Part shown: piece after piece, positions 50,111 to 59,731 of the stretch | Layout: each line of letters starts with the position of its first letter | How positions within the stretch are numbered: the first letter of the stretch is position 1 | DNA from: JAJKJG01 sp036389455 | Lineage (GTDB): Bacteria > Pseudomonadota > Alphaproteobacteria > Rhizobiales > Beijerinckiaceae | Length of the DNA stretch: 64,000 nt | Reading direction: 5' to 3' | Assembly: GCA_036389455.1 (NCBI GenBank) | Contig: DASVPW010000013.1 | Location: 27,133-91,132, forward strand | Position numbers and translations under genes: made by a program | The notes under the pieces: generated by a model | The model's input: only the letters and a program-made list of their open reading frames with translations | Database searches by the model: none | What the model was told of the DNA's origin: nothing

Positions 50111-50711
50111 ACTCATCCGGCACCCCGACGGAAAATGCCGCTGCTGGTGGCCCGGCACGGACGAGCTCTACGTCGCCTACCACGACCGGGAATGGGGCGT
50201 GCCGGAACGCGACGACCGGGCGCTCTACGAGAAGCTCGTCCTCGACGGCTTCCAGGCCGGGCTGTCCTGGATCACGATCCTGAGGAAGCGCGAGAACGTC
50301 CGGCGGGCCTTTTCCGGCTTCGACCCGGCGGTGATCGCGCACTTCGGGCCGGAGCACGTCGAGGCTCTGATGTGCGACGCCGGCATCGTCCGCAACCGCC
50401 AGAAGATCGAGGGCGCCGTCGCGAGCGCGCGCGGATGGCTCGCGATCCAGGAGCGGCAGGGCTTTTCCCGCTTTCTTTGGGACTTCGTCGACGGGCGCCC
50501 GGTGCAGAACCATCTCCGCACCCGCGCCGACATTCGACCCGAGAGCGACATCTCGCGGGCGATCTCGAAGGCGCTGAAGGCCGAGGGCTTCGCCTTCGTC
50601 GGCCCGACCATCGTCTACGCCTTCATGCAGGCGGTCGGCCTAGTCAACGACCACCTCACCGGCTGCTTCCGCCACGCCGAGGTGAAGGCCATGGGCGAGC
50701 GGCTTCCGTGA
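50094..50711 (+). CDS. tag: DNA-3-methyladenine glycosylase I
   Basis: Base-excision repair enzyme of 205 aa that removes 3-methyladenine. The zinc-snap ligands of Tag are matched in spacing: C17 and H30 at the N-terminus (CRCWWPGTDELYVAYHDREW) and H187/C191 near the C-terminus (NDHLTGCF). FQAGLSWITILRKRENVRRA and the helix-hairpin-helix-like region near MCDAGIVRNRQKIEGA are also typical. Its stop shares one base with the ATG of the HD-domain gene. Confidence 0.96.
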   Translation: MTETDGLIRHPDGKCRCWWPGTDELYVAYHDREWGVPERDDRALYEKLVLDGFQAGLSWITILRKRENVRRAFSGFDPAVIAHFGPEHVEALMCDAGIVRNRQKIEGAVASARGWLAIQERQGFSRFLWDFVDGRPVQNHLRTRADIRPESDISRAISKALKAEGFAFVGPTIVYAFMQAVGLVNDHLTGCFRHAEVKAMGERLP

Positions 50712-51313
50712 TGGCTGCGCAAGCGCCCCGCGCCTGGCAGCGGATGCTATCGGGGCGCCGGCTCGACCTGCTCGACCCCTCCCCGCTCGACATCGAGATC
50801 GAGGACATCGCGCATGGCCTTTCGCGGGTCGCGCGCTGGAACGGCCAGACGGTCGGGCCGCACATCTTCTCGGTCGCGCAGCACTCGCTCCTCGTCGAGG
50901 CGGTCGCGGGGGAGATCGAGCCGGGCCTCGACGCCCCGCAGCGGCTCGCAGTCCTCCTGCACGATGCGCCCGAGTACGTGATCGGCGACATGATCTCGCC
51001 GTTCAAGGCGGTGATCGGCGAATCGTACAAGGCCGTGGAGGCGCGCCTTTCCGCGGCGATCCACCTGCGCTTCGGGCTTCCGCCCGAACGGCCAGCCGCC
51101 TGGACGCGCCTCCTCAAGCGCGCCGACCACATCGCCGCCTTCCACGAGGCGACGCGGCTTGCGGGCTTTGCGCGGGAGGAAGCGCAAAAGTTCTTCGGGC
51201 GGCCAGCCGCCCTCTCGGCCGCGACCGACGCGCTCCTCACCGCCTCGCCGATCGAGACCGTCGAGGCGCGCTATCTCGCGCGCTTCGAAGCGCTCGCAAA
51301 CGCCGGAGCCTGA
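50711..51313 (+). CDS. HD-domain hydrolase (YfbR-like)
   Basis: Metal-dependent phosphohydrolase-type protein of 200 aa. HD-superfamily ligands are visible: H58 in FSVAQHSLLV, H84-D85 in LLHDAPEYVIGD, and a later Asp in KRADHIAAFHEATRLAG. YfbR-type members are 5'-deoxynucleotidases; this group in rhizobia is commonly annotated as HD family hydrolase, so the substrate is uncertain. The one-base overlap with tag implies coupled expression and a possible nucleotide-pool or repair link. Confidence 0.87.
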   Translation: MAAQAPRAWQRMLSGRRLDLLDPSPLDIEIEDIAHGLSRVARWNGQTVGPHIFSVAQHSLLVEAVAGEIEPGLDAPQRLAVLLHDAPEYVIGDMISPFKAVIGESYKAVEARLSAAIHLRFGLPPERPAAWTRLLKRADHIAAFHEATRLAGFAREEAQKFFGRPAALSAATDALLTASPIETVEARYLARFEALANAGA

Positions 51314-51314
51314 C

Positions 51315-52979
51315 ATGGCGACGAACGCCCTCTCCGAGATCGACCTCCAGGTCATGTGGAGCCGCCTCATCGCGGTCGTCGAGGAGCAGGCGCAGGTCCT
51401 GTTGCGCACCGCCTTCTCGGCGATCGTGCGCGAGGCCGGCGACCTCTCGGCCGGCGTCTTCGACACCCGCGGGCGGATGCTGGCGCAGGCCGTCACCGGC
51501 ACGCCCGGCCACGTCAACTCCATGGCCGAGGCCGTGCGCCACTTCATCGACCGCTTTCCCCTCGACACGATGCGGCCCAGCGACATCTACATCACCAACG
51601 ACCCCTGGATGGGCACGGGCCACCTCAACGACTTCGTGCTGACGACGCCGTGCTTCCACCGCGGCCGGCTCGTCGCCCTGTTCTCGTGCACGAGCCACCT
51701 CATGGACATCGGCGGCATCGGCTTCGGGCCGGACGGCACCGACGTGTTCATGGAAGGGCTCTACATCCCGCACCTGAAGCTTGCCGAGGAGGGGCGGCTC
51801 AACGAAACCCTGATGGCGATGATCCGCGCCAACACGCGCCTGCCCGTCGACACCGAGGGCGACGTCTACTCGCTCGCCGCCTGTAACGACGTCGGCTGCC
51901 GCCGGCTCGTCGACATGATGACGGAGTTCGGCCTCGACGACCTCGACATGCTCGCCGGGCACATTTGCACGCGCTCGCGCGACGCCGTCGAGGCCGAGAT
52001 CGCGGCCCTGCCGAAGGGCACGTGGCGGAACGCGATGACCGTCGACGGCTACGACGCGCCGGTGACGCTCGCCGCCGCCGTGACGATCTCGGAACGGGGC
52101 ATCCACGTGGATTATTCGGGCACCGGTCCTGTCTCGCCCCGAGGCATCAACGTGCCCCTCGCCTACACCACGGCCTATACGGTGTTCGGCCTCGGCTGCA
52201 TCGTCGCGGCCCGCATCCCGAACAACGCCGGCTCGCTCACGCCGCTCACGGTCTCGGCGCCTGAAGGCTGCATCCTCAATGCCCAAAAACCCGCGGCCGT
52301 CGCCATCCGGCACGTGATCGGCCAGATGCTGCCCGACGTGGTGTTCGGCTGCCTGCGCCAGGCGATCCCGGAGCGGGTGCCGGCCGAGGGCACGTCCTGC
52401 TTGTGGAACCTCAACGTGCGCGGTCAAAGCGCCGAGGACGGCGGCAACTACGGCTTCACCATGACGGTGACCTCGAACGGCGGCACCGGCGCACGCCCGA
52501 TGAAGGACGGCCTCTCGGCGACCGCCTACCCGTCCGGCGTCAAGGGCACGCCGGTCGAGGTCGCAGAATCGATCACGCCGCTGATCTTCTGGAAGAAGGA
52601 ATTGCGGCCCGACTCCGGCGGCGCCGGGCGCACCCGGGGCGGCTTAGGCCAAGTGATCGAGATCGAGAGCGGGATCGGCCGCCCCTTCGAACTCCTCGCC
52701 GCCTTCGATCGTATCGATCATCCCCCGCGAGGCCGCGACGGCGGTCGCGACGGCGCCGCGGGTTATGTCGGGCTCAAGTCCGGCCAGAGGCTCAGGGGCA
52801 AGGGCTTCCAGGCGATCCCGCCGGGCGACCGCCTCGTCGTGCTCACGCCGGGCGGCGCCGGGATCGGCAACCCGGCGGCGCGGGAGACAGCGCTGGTGGA
52901 GCGCGATCTCAAGGAGGGGCTCGTGTCGGAGGAGACGGCCGAAGGCGTGTACAGCCGGATGACGCGGGCGCCTTCTTAA
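51315..52979 (+). CDS. hydantoinase B/oxoprolinase family protein
   Basis: HyuB-type subunit of 554 aa starting MATNALSEIDLQVMWSRLIA. Family motifs: REAGDLSAGVFDTRGRMLAQ, the YITNDPWMGTGHLNDFVLTT metal-site region, HLMDIGGIGFGPDGTDVF and, at the C-terminus, ELRPDSGGAGRTRGGLGQVI and VVLTPGGAGIGNP. Such proteins work with a HyuA ATPase subunit to open hydantoin, oxoproline or acetophenone-type substrates by ATP-dependent hydrolysis or carboxylation. No hyuA gene is next to it. It starts 1 bp after the HD gene stop. Confidence 0.9.
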   Translation: MATNALSEIDLQVMWSRLIAVVEEQAQVLLRTAFSAIVREAGDLSAGVFDTRGRMLAQAVTGTPGHVNSMAEAVRHFIDRFPLDTMRPSDIYITNDPWMGTGHLNDFVLTTPCFHRGRLVALFSCTSHLMDIGGIGFGPDGTDVFMEGLYIPHLKLAEEGRLNETLMAMIRANTRLPVDTEGDVYSLAACNDVGCRRLVDMMTEFGLDDLDMLAGHICTRSRDAVEAEIAALPKGTWRNAMTVDGYDAPVTLAAAVTISERGIHVDYSGTGPVSPRGINVPLAYTTAYTVFGLGCIVAARIPNNAGSLTPLTVSAPEGCILNAQKPAAVAIRHVIGQMLPDVVFGCLRQAIPERVPAEGTSCLWNLNVRGQSAEDGGNYGFTMTVTSNGGTGARPMKDGLSATAYPSGVKGTPVEVAESITPLIFWKKELRPDSGGAGRTRGGLGQVIEIESGIGRPFELLAAFDRIDHPPRGRDGGRDGAAGYVGLKSGQRLRGKGFQAIPPGDRLVVLTPGGAGIGNPAARETALVERDLKEGLVSEETAEGVYSRMTRAPS

Positions 52980-52998
52980 GGGAAGCGGCGCTCTTCCC
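52980..52998. terminator. possible terminator hairpin after hyuB
   Basis: GGGAAG-CGGCGCT-CTTCCC forms a 6-bp stem immediately after the hyuB stop. No T run follows, so a terminator role is only possible. Confidence 0.4.
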
Positions 52999-53132
52999 GC
53001 AGATCGTCTTTGGCCGGCGGCGGGTGCTAAACAGATATTCCGCGACCGTGTGCGATGGGGACGGTATTAGACTGCTTGGTCGAGTCACTGTCTCGGAGCT
53101 CGCCATGGGCGCGTCGCTCACATAATGCCGAG

Positions 53133-54356
53133 TCACAACGTGTAGAACCACATTTGGACTTGACTGCCTGGCTGTTCGGTAACGCAGGCAAGGCGGTGGC
53201 CAGCAGCCACGGTGACGTTCGAGCCTGGGTGCTTCTTGGCACCCGACTTCACATGCACGGTTAGCACAGCTTGCGGGCAAAGCCGCTGCAACGCATCATC
53301 GGAGTTCTTATCGGAGCCGTGGTGCGGGAGCGCAAGGACGCGCACACTCCCCAGCTCTGGCGCGTAGGTGGCTTCCCAGTCCTTGAGGTCGCCCGAATCG
53401 AGGAGTTCAGCATCGCCTGTATTCAACCACGCTGCCTCACCCGGCCCAAGCGAGTGGCCAAAGGATCGAACGACCTTCCAACGACCTATCGAGGCGTTTG
53501 CAACGTCAGGAATGCTGAGCAGCGAAAGCGAAGAGCGGTTTGAAGAACCGGCGTAGCTTTTGAAGATCGTCCTCAGGTCGGAGCGCCCTTTAGCGGTACG
53601 CGCATGATGGGCGATCGCGTAAGCCAAGTCACCGAGGCCCGGGCGCATCTTTTTCCAAGGGATAGTCCCGAACTGCGCTTGCAACGCTTTGATGAGACCG
53701 CGATGCGCGTAGGGCTTGATCGGCGCACGGTAGGGCTTCAGGCGTAGGCCGACTTGCCCGCGCGCGATGCTGATGTCGCATTTTCCACCGCCGATCATCC
53801 GGACTCGCGCGCCGTTTATCGAAGTCGTCCACACTGGGGCCTGGAGCGGTTGCGGCTGCGGATCAATCTTCGTGGTCCAGCCCTGCTCATCCTTAGGGCG
53901 GTCGGGCCGGGGGCCACCTTCGATAGGCTCATCGCCAGGGCGCCGGCCGTGAAGGAAGGTGACACGATCCGCTCCACGCGAAAGAAAGAACGTCGCCGGG
54001 TCAGCAACGAGTTCGACGAACGCGCGATTGAGATTACCTCGGCCGATCTCGTAAAGTAGCAGATAGGCTAGTTCGCGCTCGTTGACGTACGGCACCATAA
54101 CGTCTCGCACTACCGTGCGACTCATGAGGGTATCGAGGCCGCTGACATGATCGGTGTCGAAGTGAGAGATGAAAAGCCAATCAACTGGTTGCTGATAATG
54201 ATCTGTCCAGGTCTGCAAAAAGATGTTGAACTTCTGAGTTCGCCGCGAGCCACAATCGAAAATCCAGCGAAAGACGGCACCGTCGCTGGCACTCATCTGG
54301 CCACTATGAAACCCGCCGTGGCCGACTGCGTATTGAACCCAGTTCACGGAAAACAT
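53133..54356 (-). CDS. ComEC-like metallo-beta-lactamase-fold protein
   Basis: Stand-alone MBL-fold protein of 407 aa without signal peptide or membrane spans. The first metal motif is SHFDTDHVSGLD (H65, D67, D69, H70); a WLNTGDAELLD segment matches the bridging Asp, and LALPHHGSD (HH at 345-346) matches the C-terminal His motif of the ComEC/Rec2-type branch. These features suggest a nuclease or phosphodiesterase. The body between residues 100 and 250 is not recognised. Base composition is visibly less GC-rich than hyuB and pxpA on either side, so it is probably an acquired single-gene islet. No partner toxin or defence gene is adjacent. Confidence 0.8.
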   Translation of the reverse strand: MFSVNWVQYAVGHGGFHSGQMSASDGAVFRWIFDCGSRRTQKFNIFLQTWTDHYQQPVDWLFISHFDTDHVSGLDTLMSRTVVRDVMVPYVNERELAYLLLYEIGRGNLNRAFVELVADPATFFLSRGADRVTFLHGRRPGDEPIEGGPRPDRPKDEQGWTTKIDPQPQPLQAPVWTTSINGARVRMIGGGKCDISIARGQVGLRLKPYRAPIKPYAHRGLIKALQAQFGTIPWKKMRPGLGDLAYAIAHHARTAKGRSDLRTIFKSYAGSSNRSSLSLLSIPDVANASIGRWKVVRSFGHSLGPGEAAWLNTGDAELLDSGDLKDWEATYAPELGSVRVLALPHHGSDKNSDDALQRLCPQAVLTVHVKSGAKKHPGSNVTVAAGHRLACVTEQPGSQVQMWFYTL

Positions 54357-54436
54357 CGAAACTCATTCTCCCATCTACATAGACCGGCTGCAGCGAAGCA
54401 GGACAAGGTCATTGGCTAATAGATAAGTTAGTGCGG

Positions 54437-55198
54437 CTATCGCGCGAACGGCGCGATCGTGATCCCCGCGCCTTCGAGCTTCGCCCTCAAGGTCTTCGCC
54501 ATGGCGACGGCGGTCGGCTCGTCGCCATGGACGCAGATGGTGTCGATCTCGACCGGGATGCGCTTGCCGTTCACGGTTTCGATCGCCTTCTCCTCGAGCC
54601 AGCGCAGCATCCGCTCCGAGGCGAACTCCGCGTCGTGCAGCACCGAGCCTTGCTTCTTGCGGCTCGTGAGATTGCCTGAGTCGTCGTAGGCGCGGTCGGC
54701 GAAGACCTCCCGGGCCATCGGCAGCCCGAGCTTTTCCGCAACGCGCTCCGTCGGCAGGGTCGGCATCACCACCATGACGAGGGAGGGGTCGACGCCCTTG
54801 ATGGCGCGCCCGAGGGCCAAGGCAAAATCCTCCTCGTCGTTGGTGAGGTTGCCGAGCGCCCCGTGCGCCTTGACGTGCGTGACCTTGTGGCCGGCGAGCG
54901 CCGCGCAGGCCTGCATGGCGCCGATCTGATAGGCGATCGACCGCTCGAGGCTCTCCATCGAGTCGCCGCGGATGACGCGCCGCCCGAAGCCCCAGAGGTC
55001 GCGAAAGCCCGGATGCGCGCCGATCGAGACGCCGTTCCGCTTCGCGACCTCGGCGGTGCGGACCATGATGTCGGGGTCCCCGGCGTGCCAGCCGCAGGCG
55101 ATATTGGCCGAGGTGACGATCGCGAGCATGCCCTCGTCGTCGCCCATCTTCCAGGGCCCGAAGCCCTCGCCCATGTCGCAGTTGAGATCGACTTTCAT
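54437..55198 (-). CDS. pxpA: 5-oxoprolinase subunit A (LamB/YcsF family)
   Basis: Protein of 253 aa of the LamB/YcsF family; PxpA works with PxpB and PxpC to hydrolyse 5-oxoproline to glutamate with ATP. Hallmarks: MKVDLNCDMGEGFGPWKMGD, SANIACGWHAGDPDIMVRTA, GVSIGAHPGFRDLWGFGRR, HVKAHGALGN and TICVHGDEPTAVAMAKTLRA. The start at 55198 is the family-conserved MKVDLN; a GTG or ATG slightly upstream is not needed. pxpB and pxpC are not in the window; pncB lies 15 bp upstream on the same strand. Confidence 0.93.
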   Translation of the reverse strand: MKVDLNCDMGEGFGPWKMGDDEGMLAIVTSANIACGWHAGDPDIMVRTAEVAKRNGVSIGAHPGFRDLWGFGRRVIRGDSMESLERSIAYQIGAMQACAALAGHKVTHVKAHGALGNLTNDEEDFALALGRAIKGVDPSLVMVVMPTLPTERVAEKLGLPMAREVFADRAYDDSGNLTSRKKQGSVLHDAEFASERMLRWLEEKAIETVNGKRIPVEIDTICVHGDEPTAVAMAKTLRAKLEGAGITIAPFAR

Positions 55199-55213
55199 CC
55201 TGGCACTCCGCAA

Positions 55214-56506
55214 TCACACCAGCACCGGCTGGGCGGTCTGCACGCCGACGTGGAACACCCGCTTGTAGCGCTCGATCTCGGCCTTCGGCCCGATCGCCTT
55301 CGTCGGATTGTCGGAGATCTTCACCGCCGGGCGGCCGTTCGCCGAGAGGACCTTGCAGACGATGGAGATCGGCGCGAGCCCGTCGTTCGGGGCGAGCCCG
55401 CGGAAGTCGTTCGTGAGCAGCGTGCCCCAGCCGTAGCCGACCCGCATGCGGCCGTGGAACTGCCGATGGATCTCCACGATAGCGTCGACGTCGAGGCCGT
55501 CGGAGAAGATCGCGAGCTTGTCGTGCGGGTCCTGGCCGCGGGACAGCCACCAGTCGATCGCCTCCTCGCCGCCCTCGATCGGATCCTTCGAGTCGATGCG
55601 GATGCCGGTCCAGGTCGGCACCCAGTCCGGCGCGTGCTTCAGGAAATTCGTCGTGCCATAGGTATCGGGCAGGATCACTAGAAGATTGCCCTGGTAGTCC
55701 TCCTGCCAGTCCTCGAGCACCCGGTAGGGCGCCTGCGCCAGCTCCTCGTCCGAGTCCGCCAGCGCCGCGTAGACCATCGGCAGCTCGTGGGCATTGGTGC
55801 CGATCGCCTCGACCTCGCGGCGCAGCGCCACAAGGCAGTTCGAGGTGCCGAGGAAGGAAGGACCGAGACCCTCGATCATGGCCTGCACGCACCAATCCTG
55901 CCACAAGAAGCTGTGGCGGCGCCGGGTTCCGAAGTCCGAGATCGACAGGCCGGGGAGCGCTTTCAGGCGCTCGATCTTCTCCCATAGCCGCGTCATGGCG
56001 CGGGCGTAGAGCACCTGCAGCTCGAAGCGGCCCATGCCTTTCAGCACCCCGCGCGAGCGCAGCTCGTTCAGCACCGCGAGGGCCGGGATCTCCCACATCG
56101 TGGTCTCGACCCAGGGGCCCGAGAAGGTCAGCTCGTACTGCCCGTCGCGCTTCTCGAGGCGGTACTCCGGGAACCGGAACTTCTCGAGCCAATCCATGAA
56201 CTCCGGCGAGAACATCTGCCGCTGGCCGTAGAAGGTATTGCCACGCAGCCAGGTCGACTCGCCGCGGGTGAGCCTGAGCGTGCGGATGTGGTCGAGCTGC
56301 TCGCGCAGCTCCCCCTCGTCGACGATGTCGGCAAGGCGCACGCGCGTGGTGCGGTTCCTGATGCCGAAGGTGACCTGCACGTCCCGGTGACGCCGAAAAA
56401 TCGTCTGCGCCATCAGGAGCTTGTAGAAGTCCGTGTCGATCACCGAGCGGACGATCGGATCGATCTTCCAGGTGTGGTTGTAGACCCGGGTCGCGATGTC
56501 GACCAT
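55214..56506 (-). CDS. pncB: nicotinate phosphoribosyltransferase
   Basis: NAD salvage enzyme of 430 aa making nicotinate mononucleotide from nicotinate and PRPP, driven by ATP. Diagnostic stretches: VIDTDFYKLLMAQTIFRRHR near the N-terminus, ISDFGTRRRHSFLWQDWCVQ with the His that becomes phosphorylated, FLGTSNCLVALRREVEAIGT, and GYGWGTLLTNDFRGLAPNDG followed by CKVLSANGRPAVKISDNPTK. Length is normal. It probably shares a transcript with pxpA. Confidence 0.96.
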   Translation of the reverse strand: MVDIATRVYNHTWKIDPIVRSVIDTDFYKLLMAQTIFRRHRDVQVTFGIRNRTTRVRLADIVDEGELREQLDHIRTLRLTRGESTWLRGNTFYGQRQMFSPEFMDWLEKFRFPEYRLEKRDGQYELTFSGPWVETTMWEIPALAVLNELRSRGVLKGMGRFELQVLYARAMTRLWEKIERLKALPGLSISDFGTRRRHSFLWQDWCVQAMIEGLGPSFLGTSNCLVALRREVEAIGTNAHELPMVYAALADSDEELAQAPYRVLEDWQEDYQGNLLVILPDTYGTTNFLKHAPDWVPTWTGIRIDSKDPIEGGEEAIDWWLSRGQDPHDKLAIFSDGLDVDAIVEIHRQFHGRMRVGYGWGTLLTNDFRGLAPNDGLAPISIVCKVLSANGRPAVKISDNPTKAIGPKAEIERYKRVFHVGVQTAQPVLV

Positions 56507-56681
56507 CGCCTGCTCCTCGACGGTGGCGCCGCCCTTACCTTCGCATCAGGGCGGGCGGTCAAGTCAATCCGGGTCCGCGGGCGGACAGTCGAGATTCTGC
56601 AACCTGTATGCAACCAAAGGGCGGCGGAAGCGCGTTATCCCGGTGTAGACGCCCCGGAGGGCTCGGTCCGGAGAAGGAACC

Positions 56682-57005
56682 GTGCTGCGCAAGTCTGTGG
56701 ACTCGGAAGCCGTGAACTCGATCGGCTATGACGGCCAGCACCAAACGCTTGAGGTCGAGTTCCGCGAAGGCCGCGTGTACAAGTACCTCGGCGTGCCCGA
56801 GAGAACCTATCGAGAGCTCATGCGAGCCGACTCGATCGGCAGGTTCGTCGCCACGAAGATCAAGCCCAAATTCAAGTTCAGCCCGGTCGTGACCTCCATC
56901 GCCAAAGCAAGAAAGGATCGACGAGTCTCAAGCGAATCTCGGCCAAAGCCCGGCGCAGGTTCGCCTTCCCCTGCTCGCCGGGCCCGGTCGGGTACTGGCC
57001 GGTAA
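56682..57005 (+). CDS. KTSC domain protein with debris-derived tail
   Basis: Protein of 107 aa whose first ~70 residues form a KTSC domain (VNSIGYDGQHQTLEVEFREG, RVYKYLGVPERTYRELMRAD, SIGRFVATKIKPKFKF), a small fold often found with RNA/nucleotide-related proteins and of unknown role. The GTG at 56682 follows GGAGAAGG. The last ~20 residues (PGAGSPSPARRARSGTGR region) are read antisense through a decayed copy of the neighbouring flavoprotein gene (56953-57042), so the native stop was probably lost or this tail is new. Confidence 0.82.
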   Translation: MLRKSVDSEAVNSIGYDGQHQTLEVEFREGRVYKYLGVPERTYRELMRADSIGRFVATKIKPKFKFSPVVTSIAKARKDRRVSSESRPKPGAGSPSPARRARSGTGR

Positions 57006-57042
57006 GAGCCGCCTTCACAGTGCCGCGCGCGGGGCTTGACGC
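56953..57042 (-). pseudogene. remnant of a PNPOx-family gene 3' end
   Basis: Translated on the minus strand this reads GTVKAALTGQYPTGPGEQ-GKANLR, matching the C-terminus of the intact neighbour (GTMKAALTGQTPTELGEQ-KKVNLR) at 18 of 24 residues, preceded by a VKP fragment after a deletion of about 20 codons. No stop codon follows the match. A tandem duplicate of 57084-57587 has mostly been deleted. Confidence 0.75.
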
Positions 57043-57083
57043 CGGGAGCGTCCCGTGGCCCGCTCAAGAAGCCTTCAGGCGCC

Positions 57084-57587
57084 TCAGCGCAGGTTCACCT
57101 TCTTCTGCTCGCCGAGCTCGGTCGGGGTCTGGCCCGTGAGGGCGGCCTTCATGGTGCCGTAGAGGTGCACGAGAGTCGAGGACGGGCTGTCCCAGTACTC
57201 GCCGCGCACGGGCTTGACGCGGATGAGGGTGAGCGAGGGGTCGTCGCGTCCATCCGGGAACCAGGTGCGCAGGGGCTCCGACCACTTCTCCTCGATCCGC
57301 GCCTTGTCGCGCACGACCTCGGCAACGCCCGAGAGCGAGACATAGTGCTGCTCGTTCGGGTCGGCGTAGGCGAGGTTGACCTGCCGGTCCTTGGCGATCT
57401 CCGCCACCTTCGGGCTCTTGAGCTTGGTGAAGAACCAGAGGTGGCCGTTCTCGTCCGCCTCCATGCTGTACATCGGGCGGCTGTGGAGCGAGCCGTCGCT
57501 CTCCTCCGTTGTCATCATGCAGATGCGAATGCCGCGGATCAGGTCGAACAGCTTCTGGGCATTGGGATCGTTCTGGCCTTGAGGCAT
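57084..57587 (-). CDS. pyridoxamine 5'-phosphate oxidase-family general stress protein
   Basis: Flavin-binding split-barrel protein of 167 aa (general stress protein 26 type). Motifs: AQKLFDLIRGIRICMMTTEE, SLHSRPMYSMEADENGHLWF, FTKLKSPKVAEIAKDRQVNL and LIRVKPVRGEYWDSPSSTLV. It probably binds FMN or FAD; the activity of this family is poorly defined. The start at 57587 (MPQGQNDPNAQ) is chosen; 40 further codons upstream are open but run into the apbC promoter region. Divergent from apbC. A decayed partial copy lies immediately downstream. Confidence 0.9.
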   Translation of the reverse strand: MPQGQNDPNAQKLFDLIRGIRICMMTTEESDGSLHSRPMYSMEADENGHLWFFTKLKSPKVAEIAKDRQVNLAYADPNEQHYVSLSGVAEVVRDKARIEEKWSEPLRTWFPDGRDDPSLTLIRVKPVRGEYWDSPSSTLVHLYGTMKAALTGQTPTELGEQKKVNLR

Positions 57588-57700
57588 CGCCGCTCTCAGG
57601 GTGTGCGTCGGGTCCGGGAACAACGGATCAGGCGGGGTTTGGTTCAGCGCGGGCGCGGCTCTTACCCTTGACGGGCCGGCGCTATAGATGACGGCCCGAG

Positions 57701-58843
<1,143 letters not shown>

Positions 58844-58849
58844 GTCAGG

Positions 58850-59731
58850 ATGACCCGCCACACCCCCGGTCTACTCATCGGTCCGAACCCGGACGACCCC
58901 CGCCTCACCGAGCGCGTGGCGGGTGTGAACGAGCGCGGGGAACGGATCGAGACGGGCGTCGTCGTCGAGCGGGCGCTGACGCTCTATCTCAACGCGCAGG
59001 AGATCGTCACCATGATGACGATCGGAGATTATCCGGAGTACCTCGCCCTCGGCTACCTGCTGAACCAGAACATGCTGAAGAGCGACGACGTGGTGACGGA
59101 GGTCGAGTACGACGAGGACCTTTCCGTCGTCGTGGTCCGCACCGAGGGCCACACCGACTTCGAGGACAAGCTCAGGAAGCGCACGCAGACGAGCGGCTGC
59201 GCGCAGGGCACCGCCTTCGGCGACCTCATGGAGGCCCTGGAGGAGGTCGCGCTGCCGAAGACGCCGCTCAGGACCTCCTGGCTCTACCGGCTGACGAACG
59301 CCATCAACACCACGCCCTCGCTCTACCTCGAGGCGGGCGCGATCCACGGCTGCGTGCTGGCCAAAGAGGACCGGCCCCTCGTCTACATGGAGGACGTCGG
59401 GCGCCACAACGCCGTCGACAAGATCGCCGGCTGGATGTTCCGGCACGGCGAGGACGGCGGCGACAAGATCTTCTACACCACCGGCCGCCTCACCTCCGAG
59501 ATGGTGATCAAGACCGTGCGCATGGGCATCCCGATCCTCGTCTCGCGCTCGGGCTTCACGGCCTGGGGCGTGGAGCTCGCCCGCAAGACGGGCCTCACCC
59601 TCATCGGCCGCGCCCGCGGCAAGCGCTTCGTCGCGCTTGCGGGCGAGGAGCGCATCGTCTTCGACCAGGATCTTTCGTACGTCGAGGAGGAGAGCGCGAA
59701 GCACCGGAGAAAGGGAGCGGGCGATGGGTGA
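58850..59731 (+). CDS. fdhD: formate dehydrogenase accessory sulfurtransferase FdhD
   Basis: Protein of 293 aa needed to add sulfur to the Mo/W-bis-MGD cofactor of formate dehydrogenase. Conserved regions: LTLYLNAQEIVTMMTIGDYP, EYLALGYLLNQNMLKSDDVV, EAGAIHGCVLAKEDRPLVYM, EDVGRHNAVDKIAGWMFRHG and IFYTTGRLTSEMVIKTVRMG. The catalytic-loop region has a single Cys (C117 in SGCAQG) rather than the CxxC of E. coli FdhD. Its last bases occur a second time 215 bp downstream, part of a tandem duplication. Confidence 0.95.
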   Translation: MTRHTPGLLIGPNPDDPRLTERVAGVNERGERIETGVVVERALTLYLNAQEIVTMMTIGDYPEYLALGYLLNQNMLKSDDVVTEVEYDEDLSVVVVRTEGHTDFEDKLRKRTQTSGCAQGTAFGDLMEALEEVALPKTPLRTSWLYRLTNAINTTPSLYLEAGAIHGCVLAKEDRPLVYMEDVGRHNAVDKIAGWMFRHGEDGGDKIFYTTGRLTSEMVIKTVRMGIPILVSRSGFTAWGVELARKTGLTLIGRARGKRFVALAGEERIVFDQDLSYVEEESAKHRRKGAGDG

